From Opitutia bacterium (GTDB lineage: Bacteria > Verrucomicrobiota > Verrucomicrobiia > Opitutales > Coraliomargaritaceae), in NCBI GenBank assembly GCA_029248665.1, contig JAQWIW010000021.1, forward strand, positions 1-62,362: a DNA stretch of 62,362 bases, written 5' to 3'. The notes below the pieces were generated by a model, which had not been told where the DNA came from, ran no database searches, and saw only the letters and a program-made list of their open reading frames with translations. The translations under genes and the position numbers were made by a program. This document shows positions 46,979 through 55,564 of this stretch, piece by piece; the first letter of the stretch is position 1; each line of letters starts with the position of its first letter.

Positions 46979-48690
46979 GACGAAACTTCTTCGTCCGTTT
47001 CTATTTCTGCGTAACGCATAACTTCTTCAATGGTGGTTAAGCCATTTTTCACATGATTCCAACCACTTTCGGTTAGAGATCGCATACCTTGTTCGATAGC
47101 CGTTTGGCGAATCGCTCGAGCGGATGCCTTTTGAACGATCTGTTCGTGGATTTCCTCACTCACCGATAAACATTCAAAAATACCAATTCGTCCCTTGAAT
47201 CCAATATTTCGACAATTATCACAACCAGTCGCTTTGTAAATAGGGGTGTTTAAATTCTCTTCGGTCACCGGAATATTCATCAGTCTGAGGCAGTTTTCCA
47301 AATAGCCCGCTTCATAATTGGCGGGTTGGGCACATTCAGGGCAGAGCTGACGGACTAATCGTTGAGCGACTATCAATTCCACTGATGAAGCAATCAAGAA
47401 AGGTTCGATGTCCATATCGATCAAACGAGTTAAGGCTCCAGGGGCATCGTTCGTGTGCAAGGTACTCAATACCAAGTGACCGGTCAAAGAAGCTCGAATG
47501 CCAATATCTGCAGTTTCCCGATCTCGAATTTCCCCCACCATAATCACATCAGGGTCTTGTCGTAATACTGAACGAAGTGATTGGGCAAAAGTAAGTCCAA
47601 TTTCTGGATGCACCTGAGTTTGGTTAATACCCGGCACCTCATATTCGACGGGATCTTCCACCGTGATGATTCTGCGTTCAGGTCGATTAATCAGACGAAT
47701 AAAAGCAGTCAGGGAAGTAGACTTACCTGAACCGGTCGGCCCCGTAACCAAAATAATCCCGTGCGGTGAGCTTAGCACCTTTTCCAAGATACGCTCCTCG
47801 TGATTGGACAAGCCCAATTCCTTCATGGTTAAAGGTTTCGATTTTTGATTGAGCAAACGAAGACTGATACTCTCACCGTACATAGTCGGAAAAGTGGAGA
47901 TACGAATGTCTAATTCTGATTCACCTGAAGAAAAAGTAATACGACCATCTTGAGGACGACGCTTCTCCGAAATATTGAGTTTTGCCATGATCTTGAGACG
48001 AGAAATAATTGCGTCTTGGAATCGGATCAAATTATCCGGCACACGAATGGAGATTAATTCACCATCAATGCGATAACGAATCTGGAGCGAATCCCGCAAA
48101 GGCTCAAAATGAATATCGGTCGCACGGTCGTTCACCGCTTTGAAAATCACCTCGTTCACAAAACGAATAATCGCCGCATCCGCATCTTCCACAGCATCCT
48201 CTTCTGAGACATCTTCTATTAAGCTCGATTCGTCTAAGCTGTCTGCCCCCACACCGAAGTGCTGAGTGATGGTATCTTGTATTTTTTCTGGATCACCCAG
48301 ATACCACTTAGGCTTTTTGCCACAACTAGCAAATATCCAACGATCCATTTGAGTGTCTGGCGGCCACAAAGTGACTAAAGCAATGGTGTCCTCATCTCCA
48401 TCTGCATCCCCATTCTCATCCTCATTTTTATTCTTATGAGAACTGTCCTCAATTGGCACACAGTGGTACTCATGAATCAGTTTCACAGGAAGGTGCAGCG
48501 AAGGATTGTCAATCAAGCTAAAGGAATCGAGCAAAGGAATCTTAATTGCTTCAGCCATTTCCTTTAAGGCATCCTTAGTCGGTAAATTTTTCAACAAAGC
48601 GATGTGTTCCATTTTGGCATCACGAGGCAAGAGATCGATCTTATAAATCTCCTCAGAATCAATGTCGGAATAGAGTGCCTCTAAATTCAT
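46975..48690 (-). CDS. GspE/PilB-family secretion ATPase
   Basis: Hexameric ATPase powering type II secretion or type IV pilus assembly. The 571-residue protein has an N1 domain ([20 protein letters not shown]), an unusual Asp/Glu-rich insertion ([14 protein letters not shown]), and the N2 domain ([20 protein letters not shown]). Walker A is [15 protein letters not shown]. The Asp and His boxes are [18 protein letters not shown] and [21 protein letters not shown] tetracysteine zinc site is complete (CPEC...CDNC). No other secretion genes are adjacent, so which machine it serves is open. Confidence 0.93.
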   Translation of the reverse strand: MNLEALYSDIDSEEIYKIDLLPRDAKMEHIALLKNLPTKDALKEMAEAIKIPLLDSFSLIDNPSLHLPVKLIHEYHCVPIEDSSHKNKNEDENGDADGDEDTIALVTLWPPDTQMDRWIFASCGKKPKWYLGDPEKIQDTITQHFGVGADSLDESSLIEDVSEEDAVEDADAAIIRFVNEVIFKAVNDRATDIHFEPLRDSLQIRYRIDGELISIRVPDNLIRFQDAIISRLKIMAKLNISEKRRPQDGRITFSSGESELDIRISTFPTMYGESISLRLLNQKSKPLTMKELGLSNHEERILEKVLSSPHGIILVTGPTGSGKSTSLTAFIRLINRPERRIITVEDPVEYEVPGINQTQVHPEIGLTFAQSLRSVLRQDPDVIMVGEIRDRETADIGIRASLTGHLVLSTLHTNDAPGALTRLIDMDIEPFLIASSVELIVAQRLVRQLCPECAQPANYEAGYLENCLRLMNIPVTEENLNTPIYKATGCDNCRNIGFKGRIGIFECLSVSEEIHEQIVQKASARAIRQTAIEQGMRSLTESGWNHVKNGLTTIEEVMRYAEIETDEEVSS

Positions 48691-48739
48691 TCGCTTAGTT
48701 TTAAATTCAATACAGATTAAATAGGGTATTCAGTTTAGA

Positions 48740-49768
48740 TCAAGTGTTTGTAGATATTCCTAGATATTCCATTAGCCATCGTCGATGTGGACCTGATAAC
48801 AGGATGGAATTTATTTCGCTAAAATCAATCCAATTCAATGCACCCTTTCCGTCTATAGATAGCCCCTCAGTATCCACACGGAAGAGATGCTCCTCAATCG
48901 ATTGATTGGAAATCGCACGCCGCCGAACCGACACCGCTTCCACCTGCTTTGAATCCTCAGTAAGCTTTAAGCATTCAAGACTTGGAATTTCAAAATGCCC
49001 CTTTAAGCGTTTCGCTTCAGAGTCGATCTTATGCAGTAAAATTTTCTTTTGATCAACGGCCAGTCCTCGATACAGGCGCACCTTCTCTCGCTTCGCTCTC
49101 TGTATCTTTGGCAACTCAGACACCGAGCCATCAGCAAAGCCACGGCAGAACTTTTGAAGCGGGCAGAGTGTACACTTCGGATTCCCCTTAGTACAGACAG
49201 TCGCCCCAATTTCCATCATCGCTTGATTCGCATCCCCAGGAGACGCTTGGTCGAGTAATTCATTCGCTAGGTCTTTGAAAAAATCCACCGCCTTGCCGTT
49301 ATTCGAAAAAGACGTCTGTTCATTCGTTAAACGAGCCAAGACCCGCACCACATTCCCATCGACCACCGCCGCAGGCACCCCTTGGGCAATCGAAGCAATC
49401 GCCGCTCCTGTATAATCGCCAATACCCGGTAAAGCCTTCCAAGCCTCCACCGTATCAGGTACAACCTCCGAGTCACGCATCCACTGAGCCACCTTATGCA
49501 GATTCCTCGCTCGATTATAATAACCCAAGCCCTCCCAATGCTTCAAAACCACTTCACTATCCGCATCCGCCAAAGTTGTAAAATCAGGAAAGCGTTCCAT
49601 CCAACGCTCAAAATAAGGCAGAGCTGTTTTGATTTGAGTTTGTTGCAACATAAACTCTGAAACCACAGTCCGATAGAGACTCGGTTCAGTTCGCCAAGGC
49701 AGACTTCGTTGGTTGTGTCTGTACCAATCTAAGAGGGCCAAACGAAAATCTGTTATCTTATTAATCAA
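48740..49768 (-). CDS. mutY: A/G-specific adenine glycosylase
   Basis: Removes adenine opposite 8-oxoguanine. The 342-residue product has the catalytic Glu region VSEFMLQQTQ, the HhH-Asp segment LPGIGDYTGAAIASIAQ with VDGNVVRVL, and a 4Fe-4S cluster motif C-x6-C-x2-C-x5-C (CTKGNPKCTLCPLQKFC). The C-terminal NUDIX-like domain (RLKGHFEIPSLECL) recognises 8-oxoG. The base composition looks richer in GC than the flanks. The C-terminal coding sequence holds a 10 bp tandem duplication (TAGATATTCC). Confidence 0.95.
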   Translation of the reverse strand: MINKITDFRLALLDWYRHNQRSLPWRTEPSLYRTVVSEFMLQQTQIKTALPYFERWMERFPDFTTLADADSEVVLKHWEGLGYYNRARNLHKVAQWMRDSEVVPDTVEAWKALPGIGDYTGAAIASIAQGVPAAVVDGNVVRVLARLTNEQTSFSNNGKAVDFFKDLANELLDQASPGDANQAMMEIGATVCTKGNPKCTLCPLQKFCRGFADGSVSELPKIQRAKREKVRLYRGLAVDQKKILLHKIDSEAKRLKGHFEIPSLECLKLTEDSKQVEAVSVRRRAISNQSIEEHLFRVDTEGLSIDGKGALNWIDFSEINSILLSGPHRRWLMEYLGISTNT

Positions 49769-49857
49769 AAGAGGTGCTTATTTACTTATTTTAAAGGATA
49801 GATTTTTCTAAGGTTCATATGACTTAGAGATTGCCTATAGAATGATAAATTTAAAAG

Positions 49858-50832
49858 ATGGCAAACATGGATGATAAAGAAAAAAAGCGTTCGATGTATA
49901 CACTTGAATTGACGCCCGAGCAGATGGATAAACTGCAAGACTTAATCGAAAGCGGGCAACTCGGACAATGGGATCACTATAGCATCAACTATGCACTCTT
50001 CGCCTATAAAGGAGAGAAGCTCAATGTGGTCGGCTACAAAAGCGGCAAGCTCGTCATCTCTGGAAAACGTACCGAAGAATTTGTACAAATGACCATCGAA
50101 CCCGAAATCACCGGTGAAGTGCGACTCGGCTATGATGAAGTCAATCACCCCGAGTGGTTTGAGCTCCACGCCGGTTCCGATGAAAGTGGCAAAGGCGATG
50201 TCTTCGGCCCCCTCATCGTCGCCTGTGTGATCGCCGACGGCGACATGGTGCGTGAATGGCTCAAAGCAGGCATCGCTGACAGTAAAAAAATCACCGATAG
50301 CAAAATTTTAAAACTTGATAAACTCATTCGAGAGACCAAAGGCGTAGTCGTGAAAACTGTCTTCGCTCGTATGCTGAAATATAATCAGCTCTACGGAAAA
50401 TTTGGAAACAACTTAAACAAGCTATTAGCCTGGTATCATGGACGAGCTCTCAACGAAGCCTTGAAAGTGCGTCCCGCACCTTGGGGCATCCTCGACCAAT
50501 TTTCCAAGCAACCGCTGGTCGATCCCTATGTGAAAAAAGAGCATCCTAAATTTAATCTCATTTCCCGAACCAAAGCCGAGTCCGATCCCGTGGTCGCTGC
50601 CGCATCCATTGTCGCACGTGCCACCTACGTTCGTGAAATGAAAGCTCTATCCATTCAGGCAGAAATGGAACTCTCCAAAGGAGCGAGCAAAGAAGTACTC
50701 AAACAAGCCACCCAAATCTTTGAAAACGAAGGAGTCGAAGGACTCGAAGAAACCGCCAAAATGCACTTCAAAACCGTTTACGAAGCCCAAGGCCTCAAGC
50801 CTCCCGAAAAGGCTAAGTTTATGAAGCGATAG
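49858..50832 (+). CDS. rnhC: Ribonuclease HIII
   Basis: Cleaves RNA in RNA-DNA hybrids. The N-terminal TBP-like substrate-binding domain (residues about 10-90; MYTLELTPEQMDKLQDLIES) precedes the catalytic domain. That domain has HAGSDESGKGDVFGPLIVAC, KAGIADSKKITDSKI and the later KAESDPVVAAASIVARATYV. The 324-residue length is normal. Two adjacent upstream ATGs exist; I use the first (MANMDDKEKKRS). It converges on the PIN-domain gene with 4 bp between. Confidence 0.94.
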   Translation: MANMDDKEKKRSMYTLELTPEQMDKLQDLIESGQLGQWDHYSINYALFAYKGEKLNVVGYKSGKLVISGKRTEEFVQMTIEPEITGEVRLGYDEVNHPEWFELHAGSDESGKGDVFGPLIVACVIADGDMVREWLKAGIADSKKITDSKILKLDKLIRETKGVVVKTVFARMLKYNQLYGKFGNNLNKLLAWYHGRALNEALKVRPAPWGILDQFSKQPLVDPYVKKEHPKFNLISRTKAESDPVVAAASIVARATYVREMKALSIQAEMELSKGASKEVLKQATQIFENEGVEGLEETAKMHFKTVYEAQGLKPPEKAKFMKR

Positions 50833-50836
50833 GGGG

Positions 50837-52777
50837 CTAATTTGACCAAAGTTTGATAAAATTCTTTTCGAAAAAAGAATTCGATTTTTCAATATAATCA
50901 TTATTATCTTTGTATACTTGAGAATATGGAGAATTTTCAATTTTCTTCTTAAATATAAATTTAACCAAATTTTTGTGCCATTTAAATATCTTATTAAAAA
51001 AATAATCTAAAATCAGACATAGAAGTATTATTATTACACTTAAATTGTTTTTTGTACTCCAATAAAGTAAAATGGTAGGTGCCAAACAAAAGAAGATATC
51101 TATGAATCTCACTAATATTTTGCTGCAATTTAGATGTTTTGGGAATAATTTTTCAGCATTCATTAGTGCAGTTGAATATTTTCGTGAATCTAGTTCGTGC
51201 TTTTTTTGAATATTTTCAACTTTTTTAGGAATGCTTTGTATCGTTGATTTGTGATTATATTTTTGGGGGTCTTTAGCTTTTTCATTAACTTGATCTTTGA
51301 GTATATCCTTAATAACTTCGGGATTCTCAGTGTATTTTTCTGCTTCACGGACTACTTGGAAAATTTCTCGCCCACGTGAAAGGCTTTCAGAAATGTTTTT
51401 TCTTTTTAGATAAATTTTGAAAGTTTTATAATCTTCTTTTTCGTGCTCTGTAGATAGTGAATTATGACACAAGAAAAGTTGGGTTGGAGTAAAGGTTTCA
51501 ATCATTGTTTCTTTATCATAGTTTAAATTTTTCAATAGCGTATTCAATGTTAAATCTCTTGTTAAATAAAAGGATTTAATATTGGAATAGTTGTAATTAT
51601 TATTTCCTCTTAGTTTTCTAACTAAAGTTATATTTTTAGCATCTACCTTTGCAGCCCGCTCAATTGAATTAATTGACTTTGTGTTATTGTTATTATTTTT
51701 TTTATGAGAAACTATTTGATCTTCTAGTTCTAAAAAATCTTTGGAATTTTCGTCCGCGCTAACATCTCCATTATAAGGCGTAATATTTAAGCTTTGCCGT
51801 AGATTCCTCATTTCATTTTTTAGCTTTTTGATGAAATTCTTTAATGGATCAGCCCCGCTTAAATGATCATGCATTTTGCAGTATAACTTTAGAAATCCAT
51901 GGTCTAAATATGGAGTCTCTTTCTGTTGATTCTTTATAATATCGAAGTTTTTAATATTTTGTAAATCTTGTGCAAATGCATCTACTCTTCTGTTAAACTC
52001 TCTTTCAGTATCTAAAGTGTATTGGAATTTAATCCCTTGATAGCATGCTTTAGAAATTGTGTGCGATATGGAGTCTTTTATTTTGTTTCCTCCAATTCCA
52101 AGTAGCATTAGTATTGCATTAGTATCCAAAAGGTATGTCTTCCCTTTGAAAATATCTTTTGTAATTTCACTTACTCCTCGACCAGATGTTAATATTGCGA
52201 ACTCTGTTGCTTTAACAAATAAATCCATAATCGAATTTATTGAATCGGAATCACATTGATCTAAAAATTGATTATATATATTAAATAAATTACTTTGTTT
52301 GAGCGTTTGACTTTGCTTCAAAACATCGGAGAAACGTTCATGCTTACTTAAGGAAGAAATATTTTCAAAGATTGTTTGTTCTAATAAATCCTTAATTTTG
52401 ATTGAGTAATTAGTTGGATGGTTGTTTTTTTTGAGGAAGTTATTAATCTGTGTATCGATTGGGTTTTCGGAAAGTTTATGTTTAATTTCTTTAATTTTTT
52501 CTTCTTTTAATTCTATTTTTAAAGGCTCTGTATTATGATGTAACACATAACTGGAATTCTTTTGGATAATTTGCTCTAGCTCTTCAATATTTATGTTTAA
52601 TTTAAATTTATCTAATATATGTTTTTTAGAATCAGCTACAGAAACAGGTTTATTTTCATTATCGTAAATGAATTCGAAAATTATTGAATTTAGAACAGCC
52701 TTATAAGTTTTTTCATCGCTATCTGATAAAAAACAAATTCTGCGATAAAAATTAATATCTTTACTTGAATTAGTCAT
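50837..52777 (-). CDS. Large PIN-domain (putative ribonuclease) protein with C-terminal membrane segments
   Basis: A 646-residue protein whose DNA is far more AT-rich than its neighbours, with many Lys, Asn, Ile and AAT/ATT codons. Residues 1-200 are helical. At about residue 215 a PIN domain begins: GKTYLLDTNAILMLLGIGG (first Asp), TLDTEREFNRRV (Glu), VDAKNITLVRKLRG (Asp) and YLTRDLTLNTLLKN (last Asp). All four acidic positions of PIN nucleases are therefore present. The C-terminus has two hydrophobic helices (IDIFFCLAPTILLYW; VIIILLCLILDYFF) then a basic tail. No antitoxin-like partner is adjacent except a possible hydrophobic micro-ORF upstream. It is probably acquired; a role in RNA-based defence is a guess. 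Confidence 0.65.
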   Translation of the reverse strand: MTNSSKDINFYRRICFLSDSDEKTYKAVLNSIIFEFIYDNENKPVSVADSKKHILDKFKLNINIEELEQIIQKNSSYVLHHNTEPLKIELKEEKIKEIKHKLSENPIDTQINNFLKKNNHPTNYSIKIKDLLEQTIFENISSLSKHERFSDVLKQSQTLKQSNLFNIYNQFLDQCDSDSINSIMDLFVKATEFAILTSGRGVSEITKDIFKGKTYLLDTNAILMLLGIGGNKIKDSISHTISKACYQGIKFQYTLDTEREFNRRVDAFAQDLQNIKNFDIIKNQQKETPYLDHGFLKLYCKMHDHLSGADPLKNFIKKLKNEMRNLRQSLNITPYNGDVSADENSKDFLELEDQIVSHKKNNNNNTKSINSIERAAKVDAKNITLVRKLRGNNNYNYSNIKSFYLTRDLTLNTLLKNLNYDKETMIETFTPTQLFLCHNSLSTEHEKEDYKTFKIYLKRKNISESLSRGREIFQVVREAEKYTENPEVIKDILKDQVNEKAKDPQKYNHKSTIQSIPKKVENIQKKHELDSRKYSTALMNAEKLFPKHLNCSKILVRFIDIFFCLAPTILLYWSTKNNLSVIIILLCLILDYFFNKIFKWHKNLVKFIFKKKIENSPYSQVYKDNNDYIEKSNSFFEKNFIKLWSN

Positions 52778-52778
52778 C

Positions 52779-52847
52779 TTATGTTAGAGATGTACCACCC
52801 CCAAATATTCCAATTAGTATTCCTAGAAACACTAGTGCAATAAGCAA
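52779..52847 (-). CDS. Possible hydrophobic micro-ORF (22 aa) coupled to the PIN gene
   Basis: A frame starting at TTG (52847) encodes a nearly wholly hydrophobic peptide (LIALVFLGILIGIFGGG and a short TSLT end). It stops with TAA one base before the ATG of the PIN gene (TAA-G-ATG), an arrangement that allows reinitiation. The peptide looks like one transmembrane helix. It has a non-ATG start and no visible ribosome-binding site, so it may be chance. Confidence 0.22.
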   Translation of the reverse strand: MLIALVFLGILIGIFGGGTSLT

Positions 52848-52878
52848 AAAAGGGGGCGGTATTTATCTGCAAGGGATC

Positions 52879-52892
52879 GGCCCTAGAGGGCC
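52879..52892 (-). other. GC-rich hairpin immediately after the first subtilase gene
   Basis: GGCCCT and AGGGCC form a compact stem directly after the stop codon of the subtilase at 52893. No T-tract follows on the minus strand. It may slow transcription into the PIN gene but is not a classical terminator. Confidence 0.3.
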
Positions 52893-55124
52893 TTACTCAC
52901 TGACTTCTAGGCGATAGAAGGTTTGGCTTTGCTGGGCGGGGATGTAGTCGCTGATGGTGCTTTTGATTGGGGCGCCATCACCGTTGTAGGTGGCTTGGGT
53001 TTGCCATGGGTTTCCGAGTGAATCGGTGCTTTGAATTTGGTATTGGTAACCTGGGTAGGTTTTAAAATCAAACTCTAGGGTGGTGTCGGTAATTAGAAGG
53101 TTGTCGAGGAGGAGTTGACTTTTAAAATTTGGGGTGTCGAAAGGGAGCATGGGGTTAGTCTTACTGAGAAATTCTTCTTGGTTGGTGTAGCCGTCGTTAT
53201 CGTTGTCTTGGGCGTTTGTATGAACTAAGGTATTGAAGTGCTCTATTTCCCACCAGTCGGGTAGGTTATCTTCATCGGTGTCGACAATTTTGCGTAGGTT
53301 GACGACGCCTCCGGTGGCGACTTTATCATTGAGGCTACTTAGGGGGGCTACGTTATTGAGAACACGCTCACGTCTCTCGATCATGGTTTCATTGGGGAAG
53401 TTGTGTGCAGCGAAGGCTACGGCGGCGGTGACTATGGGACTGGCCATAGAGGTACCGGATAGGTATGCGTAGTTGCTATTGGGGTCAGGGTTTTCGGATA
53501 TGGTGTAGGCTCTGAGAGTAGCGTTTAATGGGAGTGCTTGGATCAAGTTGTTTCCATCGACTTGGCTGATGCTAAAGGATGAGATGGGGATCCATGGGCC
53601 ATTTGCAGTGCCACTTATGCCCCAATTTCTAAGTCCGTTTGGCTCTTCTGGGACGTTGTTGTAGATGATGGTGGCGATGGCGCCTGCATTCATCGCGTTT
53701 AAGATTTTGTCAGAAAAGTTGAGGGTGCCTCGTTCGATGAGTGCGATCTCTCCGTTTACTTCAGCAGGGAAGTCTCCAGGATTTCCGATTCCGCAGTCAA
53801 CGACTAGTCCGGAAAGCGAGTCGCCTGAGATGTTTGTAGCTCCACCGATCCATTGATTGGTGAGTGTCGTGCCATCGCTTAGAGTGATATCTTGAATTTC
53901 TTTAAGATAATCTTCTATGCTGGCGGTGGAGTAGATGAAATCTCCGGGTGCTGCGATATCGACTTCGGTGAGTCCGTAATTGGAAGAGGATGCGAGTTGT
54001 TGATAGCGATTGGTTGAGGCGACGCTGATTATGTTGGGAAGGTTGTAACTGTTGGGATAAGAGACTTCTAGGATTCCATTTTCATTGAGGTCTTCACCTT
54101 GATCAATTCGCCCATTTTCGTTAAGGTCTTTTTCCAAATCAAGGTTCCAGCTTTCATTGCCGGAAGCGGTACAAAAAAGAATATCGTTGAAGGATAAATT
54201 CTCAATGAATTCATATTCAAAGGGGCTAAAAACATTCCCCCCATAGGAGGCGTTTACGGCTACGATATTATAGCCTCTAATTTTGAGTTCTACGAGATAG
54301 TGTATGGCTTGAAGAACGGCGGCGAAGCTGATGTCCCTGCCTCCTGAAGAACAGGCTAGAGCAATAAATTTTACATGGGGAAAGGCACCAGAAACACCGA
54401 TTTGATTATTGTTTTCAGCGGCAGAGATGCCAGCAACATGGCTACCATGATCATCATTTCCAGTGACATCGGGGCTTTGATTAACGAAATCGAATCCGTG
54501 GATATCATCGATGTAGCCGTTTCTGTCATCATCCCTGCCATTATTGGGGATCTCTTCTTCGTTAACCCATAGTTGATTAACCAGATCTGGGTGATTTGTC
54601 GCAAATTTTGAATCTATGACGCCAATGATGATAGGGTTTTCGGGTGAGCTGGGTCGTGATAAGGCGAGGGCTTCTAAGAAATCGATATCGGCTCCACTTC
54701 CAGAATTTGAGTTTTTGAGTGCCCATTGTCTGTCGAAATCAATGTCATTGGGTAAGTCGCTTCGTTCCAGTGATATGTCATAGACTTGCTTGATGTAGTT
54801 GGGCTCTACGTATTCAACATTTGGGTCGTTTTTGAGTTCTTCTAAGAGTTGGTCGATGTTTTCACCTTCGATTAATACGAGGTCATTGCGTTTAGGATAA
54901 ATGGGTGTGTATTTGTAGGCGGGAGCGTCATCGGATGCGGTGGCATCGGTGACGGGTGATGAATTCTCGGATAAAGGGGAAAATTTTGGATCTTTATATT
55001 TAACAATAATTTGATTGGGGACTTGATCGACTTCGTTAGCGTTTAAAAAAATGGTCGGCTTGAGTAGTGTAGCTAAGCTTATGATGACATAGAAGAAAAT
55101 GTGTATGAGAGATCTGGGTGTCAT
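52893..55124 (-). CDS. Secreted S8 family serine peptidase with PA insert (subtilase A)
   Basis: A 743-residue exported subtilase. A signal peptide (residues 1-29, ending FLNA) precedes a pro-region (PNQIIVKYKDPKFSPL, LKNDPNVEYVEPNYIKQVYD). The S8 domain has Asp (IIIGVIDSKF), His (DDHGSHVAGISAA), the oxyanion region TASGNES and Ser (SGTSMASPIV). A PA domain is inserted before the Ser (VNGEIALIERGTLNFSDKIL). Two short Asp/Asn-rich repeats (DLNENGRID, DLNENGILE) sit between His and Ser. The end carries DEDNLPDWWEIEHFN, DNDNDGYTNQEEF and a C-terminal PGYQYQI...FYRLEVSE domain. It is paralogous to the subtilase at 55.6 kb. Confidence 0.93.
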   Translation of the reverse strand: MTPRSLIHIFFYVIISLATLLKPTIFLNANEVDQVPNQIIVKYKDPKFSPLSENSSPVTDATASDDAPAYKYTPIYPKRNDLVLIEGENIDQLLEELKNDPNVEYVEPNYIKQVYDISLERSDLPNDIDFDRQWALKNSNSGSGADIDFLEALALSRPSSPENPIIIGVIDSKFATNHPDLVNQLWVNEEEIPNNGRDDDRNGYIDDIHGFDFVNQSPDVTGNDDHGSHVAGISAAENNNQIGVSGAFPHVKFIALACSSGGRDISFAAVLQAIHYLVELKIRGYNIVAVNASYGGNVFSPFEYEFIENLSFNDILFCTASGNESWNLDLEKDLNENGRIDQGEDLNENGILEVSYPNSYNLPNIISVASTNRYQQLASSSNYGLTEVDIAAPGDFIYSTASIEDYLKEIQDITLSDGTTLTNQWIGGATNISGDSLSGLVVDCGIGNPGDFPAEVNGEIALIERGTLNFSDKILNAMNAGAIATIIYNNVPEEPNGLRNWGISGTANGPWIPISSFSISQVDGNNLIQALPLNATLRAYTISENPDPNSNYAYLSGTSMASPIVTAAVAFAAHNFPNETMIERRERVLNNVAPLSSLNDKVATGGVVNLRKIVDTDEDNLPDWWEIEHFNTLVHTNAQDNDNDGYTNQEEFLSKTNPMLPFDTPNFKSQLLLDNLLITDTTLEFDFKTYPGYQYQIQSTDSLGNPWQTQATYNGDGAPIKSTISDYIPAQQSQTFYRLEVSE

Positions 55125-55363
55125 CTTGAATTTCTTTTAAAGGTTAGGCAAAAAAATAGAGATAGGTTTGTTTATGCTAGAGATATGGATAGAAGCAATG
55201 GCAGTCATTTAAAAATGCAGTCATTTAAAAATCGAAAAAGTTTATATGGAATGGTGACTTTAGTTAATAGTTAATAGAGATCTTGTCGTTAATATAGTGG
55301 AAAAATTTGATATATACAAAACGATGCGAAAGATTATGGAATTTAAAATAGATTTAAAATAGA
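55125..55363. repeat. Gene-free spacer with several short tandem duplications
   Basis: No gene seen. It contains GCAGTCATTTAAAAAT twice in a row (55201-55216, 55217-55232), AGTTAATA twice near 55260, and ATTTAAAATAG twice (55341-55351, 55352-55362). All are perfect head-to-tail copies. Confidence 0.75.
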
Positions 55364-55564
55364 TTATAAATTGTACCTAGAGGCTTTTAAAAAGGCCGAT
55401 ATACCATTGAGGATATTAAGAGTTTCTCGAGCTTGGATAGAATTCAACTTTGTTTTGTTTTGTATTGGATAGAGGATTTCCCCTGAAGAAATATTCCCTT
55501 TTTTACTTTTTGTAAGAAAGTTACAATCCGAGTTACAATCCGTTGAGGGTGAAATTTTATTCAC
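55364..55564 (-). pseudogene. Remnant of a duplicated methyltransferase gene (3' end)
   Basis: A 66-codon frame whose translation matches the C-terminus of the methyltransferase at 58.7 kb. Shared blocks are GNISSGEIL versus GNISSGEML and ETLNILNG versus ETLNIPNG. At DNA level 23 bases starting ATTTCCCCTGAAG are identical (55476-55498 and 58793-58815). The rest of the methyltransferase is missing. A 12 bp tandem duplication (AGTTACAATCCG twice, 55519-55542) lies inside it. It begins with GTG inside the stop region of the upstream subtilase. Probably not a functional protein. Confidence 0.7.

Noticed and set aside
53233-53472. Plus-strand frames opposite the subtilase genes
   Set aside because: They are antisense to strongly conserved peptidase sequence and have no recognisable features.
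55364-55564. 66-codon frame as an independent small protein
   Set aside because: Its sequence matches the end of the neighbouring methyltransferase and its start lies in the subtilase stop region, so a gene remnant explains it better.
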